Counted from the stretch's first letter, positions 17,595 through 25,390 are shown. The stretch: DNA of 37,190 nt from Pseudolabrys sp. (GCA_025929185.1 JAICMO010000012.1:1-37190); one strand, 5' to 3'. Notes: a model not told the origin generated them from the letters alone. Program-made: numbers and translations.

Positions 17595-18244
17595 TGCGGC
17601 CTGCTACCAAATTTCGTGCCGTCCTGTGCGCGAGCGCGCTCGCAGTTGGTGGCGTTGCCACGGCGGCACCCGCGCCGAACGGGCCGCCGAATGCATTGCA
17701 GGGTTTCTCGCAGAACCGCGATCAACCGGTGCAGATCGAAGCCGCGACACTTGAAGTGCGCGACAAGGACAAGACCGCCGTGTTCAGCGGCGATGTGAGA
17801 GTGAAGCAAGGCGATACCGCGCTTCGGTGCAAATCGCTGGTCGTCTTTTACGAGCAGGGCGCCGCCGGCTCGCCAAGCGGTCCCGGCTCAACACTGACCG
17901 CGGCGAAGCCCGGACCCGGCGGGCAACAGCACATCAAGCGGCTGGAAGCGCGCGGCGGCGTGGTGGTCACGCAGAAAGACCAGACTGCGACCGGCGACAT
18001 CGGCCTTTTTGACATGAAGACCAACACGGTGACGCTCAGCGGCCATGTGACCATGACGCAGGGCGAAAATGTGCTGCGCGGCGACAAGCTGGTGGTCGAT
18101 CTCACTAACGGCGTATCCCGCGTCGAATCCGGCAAAAACGGCCAGGGCCGGGTGCAGGGCCTTTTCCATGCCGGTGGAGGGGGGGCTGGATTTAATCCTG
18201 CCGGAAACCTCGCCCATCCTGCGCCGCAGCGGCGCTCCCGCTGA
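17591..18244 (+). CDS. lptA: LPS transport periplasmic protein LptA
   Basis: A 217-residue protein with a cleavable Sec signal (MMRPATKFRAVLCASALAVGG...ATAA) and an OstA/LptA beta-jellyroll (QPVQIEAATLEVRDKDKTAVFSGDVRVKQGDTALRC split across strands, then TATGDIGLFDMKTNTVTLSG and VLRGDKLVVDLTNG). It polymerises into the bridge that carries lipopolysaccharide across the periplasm to LptD. A Gly/Pro-rich insertion (GAAGSPSGPGS, about residues 97-107) and a Gly-rich tail before the stop are less conserved. It overlaps lptC by four bases and is translationally coupled; lptB follows after 115 bp. Confidence 0.93.
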   Translation: MMRPATKFRAVLCASALAVGGVATAAPAPNGPPNALQGFSQNRDQPVQIEAATLEVRDKDKTAVFSGDVRVKQGDTALRCKSLVVFYEQGAAGSPSGPGSTLTAAKPGPGGQQHIKRLEARGGVVVTQKDQTATGDIGLFDMKTNTVTLSGHVTMTQGENVLRGDKLVVDLTNGVSRVESGKNGQGRVQGLFHAGGGGAGFNPAGNLAHPAPQRRSR

Positions 18245-18359
18245 AACGCCGTCAATACTTTGGCATTCCGCCATTTGGGGCCGGAATCAGCTAATCTCCG
18301 CGCGGTCCCCCCTGCCCGAGATCGCACGGAGGCCAGCCTATTCGCCTTGAGGTCATCGG

Positions 18360-19259
18360 TTGAAAGTCTTTTCGCTGTTTCGCCGCCAACCGCCGCCGCA
18401 TCGGCAGATGTCGCCGGGCGAGGCGCGTCTCGTGCAATCGGTGGTGAACGCGCAGGCGCAGGCGCGCAGGACGAATCCGGCGGCGCCTCAGGTTCAACAG
18501 CATCGGCGCGACGCCAACGGCCGTCATCCCGGGCGGCACGGATTTCTTGCAACGCACGGCGTCGAGAAAAGCTTCGGCGGCCGAACGGTCGTGAAGGGCG
18601 TCACGCTCTATCTGCGCCGGGGCGAGGCGGTCGGCCTGCTCGGCCCGAACGGCGCCGGCAAGACGACCGTGTTTTACATGATCACCGGGCTTATCAAGGC
18701 GGACCGCGGCCGCATCGAGCTTGACGGCTACGATGTCACGTCCCTGCCGATGTATCAGCGCGCGCGCCTCGGCGTCGGCTATCTTCCGCAGGAAGCATCG
18801 ATCTTCCGCGGCCTCAACGTGGAAGACAACATCCGCTCGGTGCTCGAAGTCATCGAGCCGGACCGCCGCCGCCGCGAGGCCGACCTCAATTCATTGCTGG
18901 AAGAATTCAACATCGGCCGCTTGCGCAAAACACCGTCGATTGCGCTCTCCGGCGGCGAGCGCCGGCGCGTCGAAATCGCGCGCGCGCTGGCGACACGCCC
19001 GAGCTACATGCTGCTCGACGAACCGTTCGCCGGCATCGATCCGATCGCAGTGGGTGACATTCAGGCGCTCGTACGGCACCTGACCAATCGCGGCATCGGC
19101 GTTCTGATTACCGACCACAACGTGCGCGAAACGCTGGGCCTGACCGATCGCGCCTACATTATCTATTCGGGTGAAGTGCTGATGGAGGGGCGCGCCGAGG
19201 ATATCGTTAACAATCCTGACGTGCGCCGCCTCTATCTCGGCAATGAATTCCGCATGTAG
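18360..19259 (+). CDS. lptB: LPS export ABC transporter ATPase LptB
   Basis: A 299-residue ABC ATPase. Walker A GPNGAGKT is at 95-102, Q-loop LPQEASIF at 142-149, signature LSGGERRR at 196-203, Walker B YMLLDEPF at 216-223, and switch His in LITDHNVRE. The IFRGLNVEDNI and VGDIQALVRHL blocks are specific to LptB among ABC proteins. It powers lipopolysaccharide extraction by LptF/G, which are not in this window. A TTG start at 18360, with GAGG upstream, adds ~60 residues of Pro/Gln/Arg-rich sequence not found in E. coli LptB; an alternative start inside that stretch cannot be excluded. Confidence 0.95.
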   Translation: MKVFSLFRRQPPPHRQMSPGEARLVQSVVNAQAQARRTNPAAPQVQQHRRDANGRHPGRHGFLATHGVEKSFGGRTVVKGVTLYLRRGEAVGLLGPNGAGKTTVFYMITGLIKADRGRIELDGYDVTSLPMYQRARLGVGYLPQEASIFRGLNVEDNIRSVLEVIEPDRRRREADLNSLLEEFNIGRLRKTPSIALSGGERRRVEIARALATRPSYMLLDEPFAGIDPIAVGDIQALVRHLTNRGIGVLITDHNVRETLGLTDRAYIIYSGEVLMEGRAEDIVNNPDVRRLYLGNEFRM

Positions 19260-19365
19260 CCGTGCTCACGTCTTAAGCAGCGGGTGCCTACCGATTGATT
19301 TACCTGTTCGGCTCGCGAAGCTGGTATAACTAAGCAAGAATCAGACCAGTTCGCCGGGATTCGAA

Positions 19366-20889
19366 ATGGCGCTGTCGCAACGACTTGAGTTTCGCCAGAC
19401 GCAAGCGCTGGTGATGACGCCGCAGTTGATGCAGGCGATCAAGCTGTTGCAGCTCTCCAGCCTCGATCTCGCGGCGTATGTCGAGGGCGAGCTTGAGCGC
19501 AATCCGTTGCTCGAACGCGCCGTTGAAGATGACGGCGCCGCGCTTCGCGAGAACACTGAGCGCGCTAACAGCGAACGGGACGCGGCAGGGAGCGACGGCG
19601 ACTGGATCGGCGAAGAGTTCGAGACAAGCCGCAGCGCGATGGAAGAACGCCTCGGCACCGAGCTTGAGAATGCCTTTCCCGATGCCGAGGAAAAACCTGC
19701 GCCGGTCGGAATGCAGCCGGCGGCTTTCTCCGCGATTGGCGGGAGCGGTCCGCGCGCGGCTGAAGAAGGCGGCTACAACTTGGAAGCTTTCGTCTCCAAC
19801 GAGGCGACGCTCGCCGATCATCTCGCAGAACAGATGACGTTTGCGATTTCCGATCCCGCGCACCGCATGATCGGGCAATATCTTATCGATATGGTGGACG
19901 AAGCCGGTTACCTGACCGGCGATATCGGAAGCATCGCCGAAAAGCTCGGCACGTCGTGCGCTGACGTCGACGCGGTGCTTGCGATCCTGCAAACGTTCGA
20001 TCCGCCCGGCGTGTGCGCGCGCAATTTGACCGAGTGTCTCGCCATCCAGCTCAAGGACCGCGATCGCTTCGATCCGGCAATGCAAGCGTTGGTCGAGCAT
20101 CTCGACCTTTTGGCCAAGCGCGATTTTGCCGCCTTGCGCAAACTGTGCGGGGTGAACGACGAAGACTTGGCGGACATGATGGCGGAAATCCGCAATCTCA
20201 ATCCGAAACCGGGGCTCGCCTTCGGCTCGACGACCGTGCAGCCGGTGGTGCCGGACGTCTTTGTGCGCGCGGCTCCGGACGCGAGCTGGCAGATCGAGTT
20301 GAATTCGGACACATTGCCCAAGGTTCTCATCAACCAGCGCTACTATGCGCAAGTTTCGCAAACCACGCGCAGCGACAAGGAAAAGTCCTACATCGCCGAA
20401 TGCCTGCAATCCGCGACCTGGCTCGTGCGCGCGCTCGACCAGCGGGCAAAGACCATTCTCAAGGTCTCGAGCGAGATCGTGCGGCAACAGGACGCTTTCT
20501 TCGCCAAAGGCGTGCAGCATCTGCGGCCGCTCAATTTAAAGACCGTCGCGGATGCAATCGGCATGCACGAGTCGACCGTCTCGCGCGTGACCGCCAACAA
20601 ATACATTGCGACGCCGCGCGGAATCTTTGAACTGAAATACTTCTTCACGTCGGCCATCGCGGCCGCCGATGGCGGCGAAGCGCATTCCGCGGAAGCCGTG
20701 CGCCACCGCATCAGGCAATTGATCGATTCGGAAGCGGCGGCCGACGTGCTGTCCGACGATACGATTGTGGAAAAGCTGCGCGAGGCGGGCGTCGATATCG
20801 CCCGCCGCACGGTCGCGAAATATCGCGAGGCCATGCGGATTCCATCTTCGGTGCAACGCCGGCGGAACAAACAGGCCGCCGGCTCGTGA
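19366..20889 (+). CDS. rpoN: RNA polymerase sigma-54 factor
   Basis: A 507-residue sigma-54 with all regions. The Gln-rich activator-response region I is MALSQRLEFRQTQALVMTPQ onward to ~50, followed by an acidic region II (about 55-120). The core-binding domain is central, the helix-turn-helix is LKTVADAIGMHESTVSRV, and the RpoN box ARRTVAKYR sits at 479-487 and reads the -24 promoter element. It directs transcription of nitrogen, motility and carbon genes and needs AAA+ activators. The lpt-rpoN-hpf-ptsN order is conserved in proteobacteria and links nitrogen status to envelope genes. Confidence 0.97.
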   Translation: MALSQRLEFRQTQALVMTPQLMQAIKLLQLSSLDLAAYVEGELERNPLLERAVEDDGAALRENTERANSERDAAGSDGDWIGEEFETSRSAMEERLGTELENAFPDAEEKPAPVGMQPAAFSAIGGSGPRAAEEGGYNLEAFVSNEATLADHLAEQMTFAISDPAHRMIGQYLIDMVDEAGYLTGDIGSIAEKLGTSCADVDAVLAILQTFDPPGVCARNLTECLAIQLKDRDRFDPAMQALVEHLDLLAKRDFAALRKLCGVNDEDLADMMAEIRNLNPKPGLAFGSTTVQPVVPDVFVRAAPDASWQIELNSDTLPKVLINQRYYAQVSQTTRSDKEKSYIAECLQSATWLVRALDQRAKTILKVSSEIVRQQDAFFAKGVQHLRPLNLKTVADAIGMHESTVSRVTANKYIATPRGIFELKYFFTSAIAAADGGEAHSAEAVRHRIRQLIDSEAAADVLSDDTIVEKLREAGVDIARRTVAKYREAMRIPSSVQRRRNKQAAGS

Positions 20890-20989
20890 ACTTGTCACGC
20901 ACCGGCGCATTGTCGCGCTGGCCGGGGTTAAGAGGAACCATCCACAGAGGCGCGGCGTTCTGTCGCGCGGATCGCGAGGAGGTGCCTTC

Positions 20990-21304
20990 ATGTCATTCCG
21001 CGTTTCCGGGAAAAACATCAATGTCGGCGCTGCTTTGCGCCAGCGCATCAGGGAGCGCGTCGACGACGCGACGTCGAAATATTTCGACGGCGGCTATTCG
21101 GGTCATGCGACCGTGGGGAAGGGTGGATTCGGCTTTCGGACCGAATGCGCGATCCATCTGGATTCCGGCATTACGCTCGAGGCGGAAGCCATGGCGGCGG
21201 ACGCTTATATCAGTGCCGATCAGGCGGCGCTTCGCATCGAAAAGCGCCTGCGCCGCTACAAGCGCCGCCTCAAGGATCGCAAAGCGGCGCGCTCGTCACG
21301 CTAG
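20990..21304 (+). CDS. hpf: Ribosome hibernation factor, short form (HPF/RaiA domain only)
   Basis: A 104-residue S30AE-domain protein with a perfect GAGGAGGT Shine-Dalgarno before the ATG at 20990. The domain is complete: MSFRVSGKNINVGAALRQRI, KYFDGGYSGHATVGK, ECAIHLDSGITLEAEA, DAYISADQAALRIEKRLRRYKRRLKDR. It ends right after the basic helix (AARSSR). Many alphaproteobacterial relatives are long HPFs of about 190-200 residues with a C-terminal dimerisation domain, and no remnant of that domain is found in any frame before ptsN. It binds the 30S decoding centre in resting cells. It lies between rpoN and ptsN, as in other proteobacteria. Confidence 0.92.
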   Translation: MSFRVSGKNINVGAALRQRIRERVDDATSKYFDGGYSGHATVGKGGFGFRTECAIHLDSGITLEAEAMAADAYISADQAALRIEKRLRRYKRRLKDRKAARSSR

Positions 21305-21420
21305 CAGCGGCAGCGGCAAGGCAGTTAAGGACCCATTGACGTGCATCTCCAGCATCCTTATGGTCCGCCGCCTTCAACGCACCCCTTGAAACGCGACGCA
21401 GCATTTCCCGATCATTGGAC

Positions 21421-21891
21421 ATGTCCATGACGCTCACCGATCTCGTCGCGCCCAAAGCGATCATTCCGACTCTCAAAGCGAACAACAAAAAGCAGGCCAT
21501 CCAGGAGATTTCGGCACGCGCGGCGGAACTCACCGGCGAGAGCGAGCACGGCATTCTGGAAATCCTGCTGCAACGGGAAAAGCTGGGATCGACCGCGGTC
21601 GGAAACGGTGTCGCCATTCCGCACGGCAAGCTGCCAAAACTCGGCCGGCTGTTCGGATTGTTCGCGCGGCTGGAAAAGCCGATCGATTTCGAGGCGCTGG
21701 ACGGTCAGCCGGTCGACCTGATTTTCCTGCTGCTTGCTCCCGAGAACGCCGGCGCAGACCATCTGAAGGCGCTTGCGCGTGTTGCGCGGCTGCTGCGAGA
21801 CGCGGATATCGCACGCAAGCTGCGCGAGTCGCGGGATGCCGAGGCGCTTTACGCCGTGCTCGCATTGCCCCCGGCCAGCAGTGCGGCGTAG
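21421..21891 (+). CDS. ptsN: PTS IIA-like nitrogen-regulatory protein PtsN (EIIA-Ntr)
   Basis: A 156-residue EIIA of the fructose/mannitol fold. The phosphorylated histidine is His68 in GNGVAIPHGKLP, and the rest has EKPIDFEALDGQPVDLIFLLLAP and HLKALARVARLLRD. In the nitrogen phosphotransferase system (PtsP-PtsO-PtsN) it acts by protein contact on potassium transport, sensor kinases and metabolism and does not move sugar. Starts at 21415 (TTG), 21421 and 21427 (ATG) are all in frame and none has a good Shine-Dalgarno. A bidirectional terminator follows 35 bp after the stop. Confidence 0.95.
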   Translation: MSMTLTDLVAPKAIIPTLKANNKKQAIQEISARAAELTGESEHGILEILLQREKLGSTAVGNGVAIPHGKLPKLGRLFGLFARLEKPIDFEALDGQPVDLIFLLLAPENAGADHLKALARVARLLRDADIARKLRESRDAEALYAVLALPPASSAA

Positions 21892-21925
21892 CAGGGGCAG
21901 TAATCAATATTCAGGATTCAGAATC

Positions 21926-21954
21926 AAAAGGGGGAGCAATCAGCTCCCGCTTTT
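21926..21954. terminator. Bidirectional intrinsic terminator after ptsN / DUF1150 gene
   Basis: GGGAGC-AATCA-GCTCCC (21932-21948) is extended by a G-C pair and by AAAA/TTTT on the flanks (21926-21929 with 21951-21954). This gives a T-run on both strands between two convergent genes. Confidence 0.85.
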
Positions 21955-21997
21955 GGCATGTCCCTCTAACTACTGACTACCGATGCCCGATGCCTGA

Positions 21998-22273
21998 TCA
22001 GTGCACGCTCACGGGCTCGAGCTCGTGGCTCCAGGCATTGGCGACGGCGGCTTCGCGCGTGTCGGTAAGCATGATCGGCGTGCCGTCCGCGGCGTGCAGC
22101 ACGAAAAGCTTGATGCCGGGCGCGATCTGCGGCGCCTGCGGGAAAAGGGTTTTCACGTCCTCGGAGCGGATGGCTTTTACATAAGCAAGCCGCCCATCCC
22201 CCAGATGCGCAAGCGCTTCCTGCGTGATCGCCGGATTTGCGCTAATTTCGTTCGTTTGCTTGTCGTTGGTCAT
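21998..22273 (-). CDS. DUF1150 family protein
   Basis: A 91-residue soluble protein recognised as DUF1150 by LAYVKAIRSEDVKTLFPQAP, GIKLFVLHAADGTPIMLTD and REAAVANAWSHEL. Function unknown. It follows an hsp20 gene by 52 bp on the same strand, an arrangement typical of Rhizobiales, so it is probably co-transcribed and heat inducible; the context suggests a proteostasis role, which is inference. The predicted fold is small and mixed alpha/beta with no catalytic motif visible. Confidence 0.88.
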   Translation of the reverse strand: MTNDKQTNEISANPAITQEALAHLGDGRLAYVKAIRSEDVKTLFPQAPQIAPGIKLFVLHAADGTPIMLTDTREAAVANAWSHELEPVSVH

Positions 22274-22325
22274 GGCCCTCGACTCCTTTCTACGATTTAC
22301 CTGTCGAGTCCTGTTATCCGTTCCG

Positions 22326-22751
22326 TCAGTCGTGTTCTGAGATTGCGATCGTCTTCACGATCCTTTCCGGCTCGGGCCGGGCGAGATCGATCGACAGCAA
22401 TCCGTTCTTGAGGTCGGCGCTCAAAACCTCCATGCCGTCCGCCAGCACGAAGGTGCGCTGGAATTGGCGCGCGGCGATGCCGCGGTGAAGGTATTGCCGA
22501 GCCTTGTCGTCCTGCTGCCGCCCACGGATCACCAACTGGCTCTCCTCGATCGTCACGTCGAGCTGCTCGCGGGTGAAGCCCGCGACGGCGAGCGTGATAC
22601 GCAGCCGCTCCGGGTTTTTCCCGTCGCGGACCAGGCGCTCGATGTTGTAGGGCGGATAGCCGTCCGAACCTTTGGTGACGCGATCGAGCACACGCTCGAT
22701 CTCGTCGAAACCCAGCAGGAACGGACTGGACAGTGACGGAACTCGTGACAT
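22326..22751 (-). CDS. Small heat-shock protein, Hsp20 / alpha-crystallin family
   Basis: A 141-residue sHSP; the ATG at 22751 (MSRVPSLSSPFLLGFDEIERVL) is preferred to a TTG three codons upstream. The N-terminal arm is typical of rhizobial class A sHSPs. The alpha-crystallin domain runs roughly 37-125 (YPPYNIERL, LRITLAVAGFTREQLDV, ARQFQRTFVLADGMEVLSADLKNGLLSIDL) with the conserved A-xxx-N-G-L motif, and the C-terminal IxI/V anchor is probably KTIAI. It is an ATP-independent holdase in the cytosol. A heat-shock type promoter and an ~80-nt hairpin-rich 5' region lie upstream. Confidence 0.94.
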   Translation of the reverse strand: MSRVPSLSSPFLLGFDEIERVLDRVTKGSDGYPPYNIERLVRDGKNPERLRITLAVAGFTREQLDVTIEESQLVIRGRQQDDKARQYLHRGIAARQFQRTFVLADGMEVLSADLKNGLLSIDLARPEPERIVKTIAISEHD

Positions 22752-22834
22752 GAATCCCAAAGCCCTCAGGTGAAGCGACTTTGATGGGGCCCCTTGCAGG
22801 CGCCCCGCGCCGCCGGGCGACTGCCCGCCGGCCA
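22752..22834 (-). promoter_or_regulatory. Structured hsp20 5' untranslated region, possible RNA thermometer
   Basis: About 80 nt between the predicted start site and the ATG can form three hairpins: a long CGGGC-AGTC-GCCCG stem, GGGGC/GCCCC, and AAAGTC/GGCTTT with the purine-rich TGAGGG partly inside the last. The layout recalls ROSE thermometers of rhizobial hsp genes, but the ROSE signature around the Shine-Dalgarno is not recognisable. Confidence 0.3.
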
Positions 22835-22839
22835 GACCT

Positions 22840-22869
22840 AATATGGGCGGGCGGGGTTAAAGGTTCAAG
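22840..22869 (-). promoter_or_regulatory. Probable RpoH (sigma-32) promoter of hsp20-DUF1150
   Basis: On the minus strand CTTGAA (22869-22864) is followed after 18 bp by CATATT within CCCATATTA (22845-22840). This fits the alphaproteobacterial heat-shock consensus (CTTGAA ... CCATnT) in an otherwise very GC-rich stretch. Confidence 0.65.
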
Positions 22870-22929
22870 AACGCGGAAGAATTCGGCTTTTCAGGCCGTT
22901 ATACTGGCCGTTCATCCTCGGTGAACTCC

Positions 22930-24036
22930 ATGACAATCGATCCGGCGATATTGCCTCTTCGCGTTCGCGCCATCCGGGCGAGCGCCGTCGAAGTTCCGCT
23001 GACTTATGTGCTCGGCACCAGCGCCGGTGCAGTACGGAACGCGCCGCTGCTGCTGGTCGACGTAGATACCGAGGAGGGAATCACGGGCCGCTCGTATCTC
23101 TTCTGCTACCTGCCGGCGGCGGCTGCGGCCATTGTCAGCATCCTTGGCGAGATCGAGAGGCTCGCCAAAGGCGAGCGCATCGATCCGCAGGCGCTTTGGG
23201 CGAAACTCGCAAAGCGGTTCACGCTGATCGGCGTGCAGGGCATCGTCCGCATGGCGATGGCCGGCTTCGATGTCGCGTGCTGGGATGCGCTTGCGATTGC
23301 CGCCGGCCTGCCGCTGGCGACGTTTCTCGGCGCCGAACCGCGGCCCATTCCGGCTTACAACAGCTGCGGCCTGGGCCTGATGGATACCGCCGCGCTTGCC
23401 GACGAAGCCGAAAAGCTTCTCGCCGGCGGCTTCAACGCAGTGAAGCTGCGGCTTGGCTATCCGACGCTGCAAGAGGACCTCGCCGCCGTGCGGGCGGTGC
23501 GCAAGCGCATCGGCGACTCCGTGCTGCTCATGGTCGACTACAATCAGGTGCTGGGTGCGGACGAAGCATTGATACGCGGCCGGGCGCTCGATGGAGAGAA
23601 CATCTACTGGTTGGAGGAGCCGATCCGTCACGACGATTACGCCGGTGCCGCGCGCCTTGCGCGCGAGCTAAATATGCCCGTGCAACTCGGCGAGAACTTC
23701 TCGCTTGCCGCCGGCATGGCAATGGCGATCGAATACAAAGCCTGCGACTACGTGATGCCCGATCTCGAGCGCATCGGCGGCGTCAGCGGATGGCGCGCCG
23801 CCGCCGAACTTGCCGCTGCGAACAAGCTACAGATGTCATCCCATTTGTTTCCCGAGGTGAGCGCGCATCTTTTGGCGGCGACGCCAACCTGTCATTTCCT
23901 CGAATATGTCGATTGGGCGAATGTGCTGGTCGAGGAACCGCTCGCCATCGTCGATGGTCATGCGGTGCCCTCGAACCGCCCCGGCAACGGCCTGGTTTGG
24001 AAAAAAGACGCAGTCGAGCACTTCCGCATGCGCTGA
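22930..24036 (+). CDS. Mandelate racemase / muconate-lactonizing enzyme family protein (enolase superfamily)
   Basis: A 368-residue enolase-superfamily enzyme. The ATG at 22930 is preferred over a GTG at 22921, since GGTGA then serves as Shine-Dalgarno. The capping domain (1-130) is followed by the TIM barrel. Metal ligands are Asp203 (VDYNQ), Glu229 (LEEPI) and Glu255 (LGENF). The His/Asp dyad is His305 (SSHLFPEVSAHLLAATPT) and Asp278, and Glu325 lies in LEYVDW. All align with mandelate racemase positions, but the second lysine of the K-x-K base is arginine (VKLRLG, Lys172/Arg174). It probably removes an alpha proton from an alpha-hydroxy or sugar acid; racemase versus dehydratase cannot be decided. 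It converges on a decarboxylase gene. Confidence 0.85.
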   Translation: MTIDPAILPLRVRAIRASAVEVPLTYVLGTSAGAVRNAPLLLVDVDTEEGITGRSYLFCYLPAAAAAIVSILGEIERLAKGERIDPQALWAKLAKRFTLIGVQGIVRMAMAGFDVACWDALAIAAGLPLATFLGAEPRPIPAYNSCGLGLMDTAALADEAEKLLAGGFNAVKLRLGYPTLQEDLAAVRAVRKRIGDSVLLMVDYNQVLGADEALIRGRALDGENIYWLEEPIRHDDYAGAARLARELNMPVQLGENFSLAAGMAMAIEYKACDYVMPDLERIGGVSGWRAAAELAAANKLQMSSHLFPEVSAHLLAATPTCHFLEYVDWANVLVEEPLAIVDGHAVPSNRPGNGLVWKKDAVEHFRMR

Positions 24037-24062
24037 CGATCGCCGGCGAACGGCGAGGCGGC

Positions 24063-25046
24063 TTAGTTTGCTTTCAGCTTGAACAGCTTGATCGCATTCT
24101 CGCGCCCGATCTGCATGCGGTCGGATTCGGAGATCTTTGCCTCGTCGATCCACGAACAAGCCTGACCGACATCTTCAAACGGCCAATCGACCGAGAACAT
24201 GATGCGACCGGCGCCGACTTCGGCCATCGCCTGGACGAGCGTCGAGGTGCTGTAATTGCCGGATGTCGTCAGCCAGAAGTTCTTGCGGAAGTAATCGGCG
24301 ACGCTTCCTTTCGCGGCGTATCTATGCCGCTCCTTCATCCAGCCGTTGCGCCCGTCGATCCGCCATAGCTGCGCCGGAATGCCTTCGCCGAGATGGCCCA
24401 GCACGATCTTCAACCCGGGGCACTCGTCGAACAGGCCGCTGCCGATCAGCCGCAGCGCGTGCACCGAGGTTTCGGCATTGAAGGCCCAGTTCGGTCCGAG
24501 CAGCCAATTGTGTCCTTCGTAGCCGGGAATTTGTCCCGGCAACGGATTGCGCGGATGCAAATAGAAGGGGACATCCAGCGCTTCGACCTTCTTCCAGAAC
24601 GCCCGGTACTGCGGCAGATCGTAATAAAGCAGCTTTTTGGAATCGCCGGTCTCGGTGAAGCCGTTGACCAGCGCGCCGACGAAGCCGAACTCTTTCACGC
24701 AGCGCTCGATCTCGATCGTTGCGGCGTCCGGATCCTGCATCGGAAGCGCGGCGAAACCGGCGTAACGGCTCGGGTGCTTGCGCACTTTTTCCGCCAGCAA
24801 ATCGTTTGCCTCCCGCGCCACCGCGATCGCGCGCCTCTTGTTTGCGATTGCCTGAACGGCCGGCGCGTTGAGCGAAAGCAGCATCATGCCGACGCCGTGC
24901 GCGTCCATTTCCCGCGGCAGCCGGTCATCGGTGTCGAGCAACCGGCTCTTGACCTCGGTCCACAAGTGTTCGCCAAAAAAAACCCGCGAGTCGCCGATCG
25001 TTGCGTCGATCGCGAAATGTTCTTCGAGTGCGATTTTGTTTTGCAT
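24063..25046 (-). CDS. Amidohydrolase-superfamily decarboxylase, gamma-resorcylate decarboxylase-like
   Basis: A 327-residue TIM-barrel protein close to gamma-resorcylate (2,6-dihydroxybenzoate) decarboxylases. It begins KIALEEHFAI with Glu8 and His10. Further metal and catalytic residues fall at His164 (FYLHPRNPLP), His218 (VLGHLGEG) and Asp287 (FSVDWPFED), the numbering known for the Rhizobium enzyme. LSLNAPAVQAI and ALPMQDPDAATIEIERC are also family blocks. It would decarboxylate a hydroxybenzoate non-oxidatively (often reversibly) in the cytosol; the true substrate is inferred. It lies 14 bp downstream of the GIY-YIG gene and is convergent with the racemase-like gene. Confidence 0.88.
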   Translation of the reverse strand: MQNKIALEEHFAIDATIGDSRVFFGEHLWTEVKSRLLDTDDRLPREMDAHGVGMMLLSLNAPAVQAIANKRRAIAVAREANDLLAEKVRKHPSRYAGFAALPMQDPDAATIEIERCVKEFGFVGALVNGFTETGDSKKLLYYDLPQYRAFWKKVEALDVPFYLHPRNPLPGQIPGYEGHNWLLGPNWAFNAETSVHALRLIGSGLFDECPGLKIVLGHLGEGIPAQLWRIDGRNGWMKERHRYAAKGSVADYFRKNFWLTTSGNYSTSTLVQAMAEVGAGRIMFSVDWPFEDVGQACSWIDEAKISESDRMQIGRENAIKLFKLKAN

Positions 25047-25060
25047 GGAAAACTCAAGAA

Positions 25061-25297
25061 TTAGAGTCGCTTTTTTGCGAATGCGCGACCCGAGGGCGAC
25101 TTTAGGTATTTTTCAAAGTTTAACGCCGGCATTTGATCGGGAAAAGCGACATAGCTCTTTATTTGCCACGGTTTGTATTTGGAAGTGTGGCGGACCTTAC
25201 CGGAATTGTGTGCTGCCAGACGAATTCGCAAATCGCCGGTTAGGCCGACATAAAAATGGGCACCATCTGTGCTTTGGAGAATATAGACATATTTCAT
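25061..25297 (-). CDS. Small GIY-YIG nuclease-domain protein (UPF0213/YhbQ-like)
   Basis: A 78-residue minimal GIY-YIG domain: KYVYILQSTDG (the GIY strand as VYI), FYVGLTGDLRIRLAAHNSG (YVG, with Arg as the catalytic arginine), and NFEKYLKSPSGRAFAKKRL with the metal-binding Glu. Such stand-alone proteins are abundant in bacteria, some act as weak structure-selective nucleases, and physiological roles are mostly unknown. It is visibly less GC-rich than its neighbours and lies between tRNA-Ala with its 13-bp inverted repeat and the decarboxylase gene, which suggests a later arrival. Confidence 0.88.
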   Translation of the reverse strand: MKYVYILQSTDGAHFYVGLTGDLRIRLAAHNSGKVRHTSKYKPWQIKSYVAFPDQMPALNFEKYLKSPSGRAFAKKRL

Positions 25298-25335
25298 CTT
25301 TGCCCGCCTTCGTTCCTACGGAACTACGGCGCGGC

Positions 25336-25390
25336 AGCCTTCGCTTGCGCTTGGCCTGCCGAGCCGAAGCTTGCGTAGCAAGCGAAGGCT
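25336..25390. repeat. 13-bp perfect inverted repeat abutting the tRNA-Ala 3' end
   Basis: AGCCTTCGCTTGC (25336-25348) pairs with GCAAGCGAAGGCT (25378-25390). The last base coincides with the A of the tRNA CCA end. No T-run follows on the minus strand, so it is not a standard intrinsic terminator. Confidence 0.75.

Noticed and set aside
19330-20520. Long antisense open frame across rpoN (396 codons)
   Set aside because: GC-rich codon bias of rpoN keeps the opposite strand open; no domain, no Shine-Dalgarno, and the sense product is an unmistakable sigma-54.
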